From Cheilinus undulatus (Eukaryota; Chordata; Actinopteri; Labriformes; Labridae), in the NCBI RefSeq assembly GCF_018320785.1, contig NC_054877.1, forward strand, positions 35,548,151-35,612,150: a stretch of 64,000 nucleotides of DNA, written 5' to 3'. Under the pieces are notes generated by a model. The model saw nothing but the letters and a program-made list of their open reading frames with translations, was not told the DNA's origin and made no database searches. The position numbers and the translations under genes are program-made. Positions within the stretch are counted from its first letter, which is position 1, and each line of letters begins with the position of its first letter. Shown here piece by piece: positions 62,945 to 64,000 of the stretch.

Positions 62945-63400
62945 CACCATCCTCAAAGAACTATATTTTTAACCGCTTGCTTTTATAAATCTCCTTAATT
63001 CTCCATAGTGATATTTAGTACCTGATCAAATAATATTAAAATCCTTGAGTTGCTTTGACCACTAACTAACCTAGTAAAACATGAGATGCTCAAGGGTTAA
63101 ATGATGAATACTAAAAGGAATGAAAAAAAGAAATAGATTTTTTTTAATTCTGGCTTCTTTTTTTGTAACTTGCACCGTTTCTTTTAAACTAATTTTAGAA
63201 TTTTATGCTGACATTTCCAAATGTTTAATAAATATGCTTTGACCTGAGATTCCCATGCAAGGAAAAATAGTCTTTCCCTAGCCCTGCTCTGGTTAATGTT
63301 TATACATTACAAAATTAACCACACTAGTGTTAGTTAAGTTGAGAAATTAAAAATCATGTGGATTTCTCCTTCAGTAACAGACTTTTCTGGTGTAAAAGCT
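62945..63400. other. Intron stretch without recognised features
   Basis: AT-rich DNA without exon or repeat signals that I can name. Confidence 0.4.
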
Positions 63401-63695
63401 CTAATGGGACATCACAGGTGGTGGAGGGAGGGGCAGAGCAGGATGATAAACGCACAGACTAATCTTCATGGTTTAATATCAGACGGAAAAAGGGACAGGC
63501 GGTCAGATAAACAAAGCGAGTGCTGCAGCAGTCCAGAGCTGCCTGGTTTTCCTGCCAAGCGGACTATATTCCAGCACATGTCCTGTGCCTGGTCACAGAG
63601 ACTGTCGGTCAGAGTGCGTTTGTATGTGCATGAGCGAGCAGCCAAAACATTGGTGTGTTTTTGTCGCCTGATGAGGAGACGAAAGGGAGAGAAGA

Positions 63696-63781
63696 ATGCC
63701 TCGGAGGTCCCCAAGGTGCAGAGCTGGGCACTTTGACTTCAGCGAGGAAGTGGTGAATAGAGAACACCTTTCAGCTCCCAG
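63696..63781 (+). CDS. pde4b: Candidate alternative first coding exon of pde4b
   Basis: Twenty-eight codons from ATG 63696 (A at -3) read MPRRSPRCRAGHFDFSEEVV and then NREHLSAP, followed by AG and the donor-like GTGATA at 63782. The two leftover bases give the same phase as the end of the exon at 58603, so splicing to the shared PDE4 FDVENG exon would stay in frame. PDE4 genes are known for many isoforms made from separate promoters with short unique N termini just upstream of that exon. The preceding 300 bp (63400-63690) is less AT-rich than its surroundings. I do not recognise the peptide as a known isoform, and an overlapping frame (from 63671) is also open, so this is a prediction only. 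Confidence 0.35.
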
Positions 63782-64000
63782 GTGATAATTTAACACTGTG
63801 TTTTGTGTCATTTCTGTTTTTCTGTATTTCAAAGCTTTTTTCAGCAAAGACATGAATAGACAATGTTATTCTTTGTTTTAAGCCCCACTGGTTTCAGCTT
63901 TCTTTAACTATATCTAGATTTTAATAGCTATGTGAATGATAGTTGTATTTTTGAGCAATACTTTTAAAAAATGGTTCCAAAGGTGACAATAAGAGTGAGT

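Noticed and set aside
63356..63736. 126-codon + frame overlapping the candidate pde4b exon
   Set aside because: Its codons run through the promoter-like region and give a basic, motif-free peptide. It stops before a usable donor in its own frame, except for a weak GTGCAG at 63714, so I preferred the ATG at 63696.

Overview
This is vertebrate nuclear DNA, most likely from a teleost fish (a percomorph is my guess). It is AT-rich and CpG-poor. Its genes are split by GT-AG introns. It carries many fish-type repeats: Tc1/mariner elements, hAT elements and MITEs, a tRNA-derived SINE, and a LINE remnant. There are no bacterial operons, CRISPR arrays, rRNA genes or functional tRNA genes. Most open reading frames of 60-160 codons here are chance frames in introns, intergenic DNA or transposons.

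Three host genes lie head to tail on the + strand. (1) 641-730 is the last coding exon of a phosphoglucomutase (pgm1-like), with its 3' UTR. (2) 4181-10108 is a complete four-exon leprot (endospanin-1, Vps55 family, 131 residues) behind a promoter with a consensus CRE. (3) From about 18.9 kb to the right edge is the 5' part of pde4b (cAMP-specific phosphodiesterase 4B). It has a CpG-rich promoter, two non-coding exons (about 19.1-19.7 and 23.6 kb), a first coding exon after a 26-kb intron (50033-50185, starting MKKSS as in the long PDE4B1 form) and a second coding exon (58356-58603). A possible alternative first exon ends at 63781. The UCR and catalytic exons lie beyond the window. The order pgm1-leprot-pde4b matches human 1p31. 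The leptin receptor gene, which adjoins LEPROT in mammals, is not visible between leprot and pde4b.

The remaining DNA is largely a transposon record. It includes a 1622-bp Tc1 element with about 215-bp inverted repeats and a dead transposase (27033-28654), remnants of three other Tc1/mariner families, and a hAT element with a perfect 8-bp target duplication and a BED zinc finger (41664-42634). There is a second BED-finger hAT with a MITE nested in it (44117-45773), a three-copy MITE family with TAGTGCTGCAC-type ends, a nested pair of inverted-repeat elements (16583-18000), a SINE with an 11-bp target duplication (42794-42969), a three-copy repeat starting ACCTCCGCCAAGGAGGT, and a LINE remnant (about 56.2-57.2 kb).

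LEPROT acts in endosomal sorting of leptin and growth hormone receptors, and PDE4B degrades cAMP. They are neighbours by conserved synteny, and nothing here shows that they are co-regulated. I found no convincing new biological system. The best leads are the possible new pde4b start exon, the missing lepr, and several cleanly dated nested transposon insertions.
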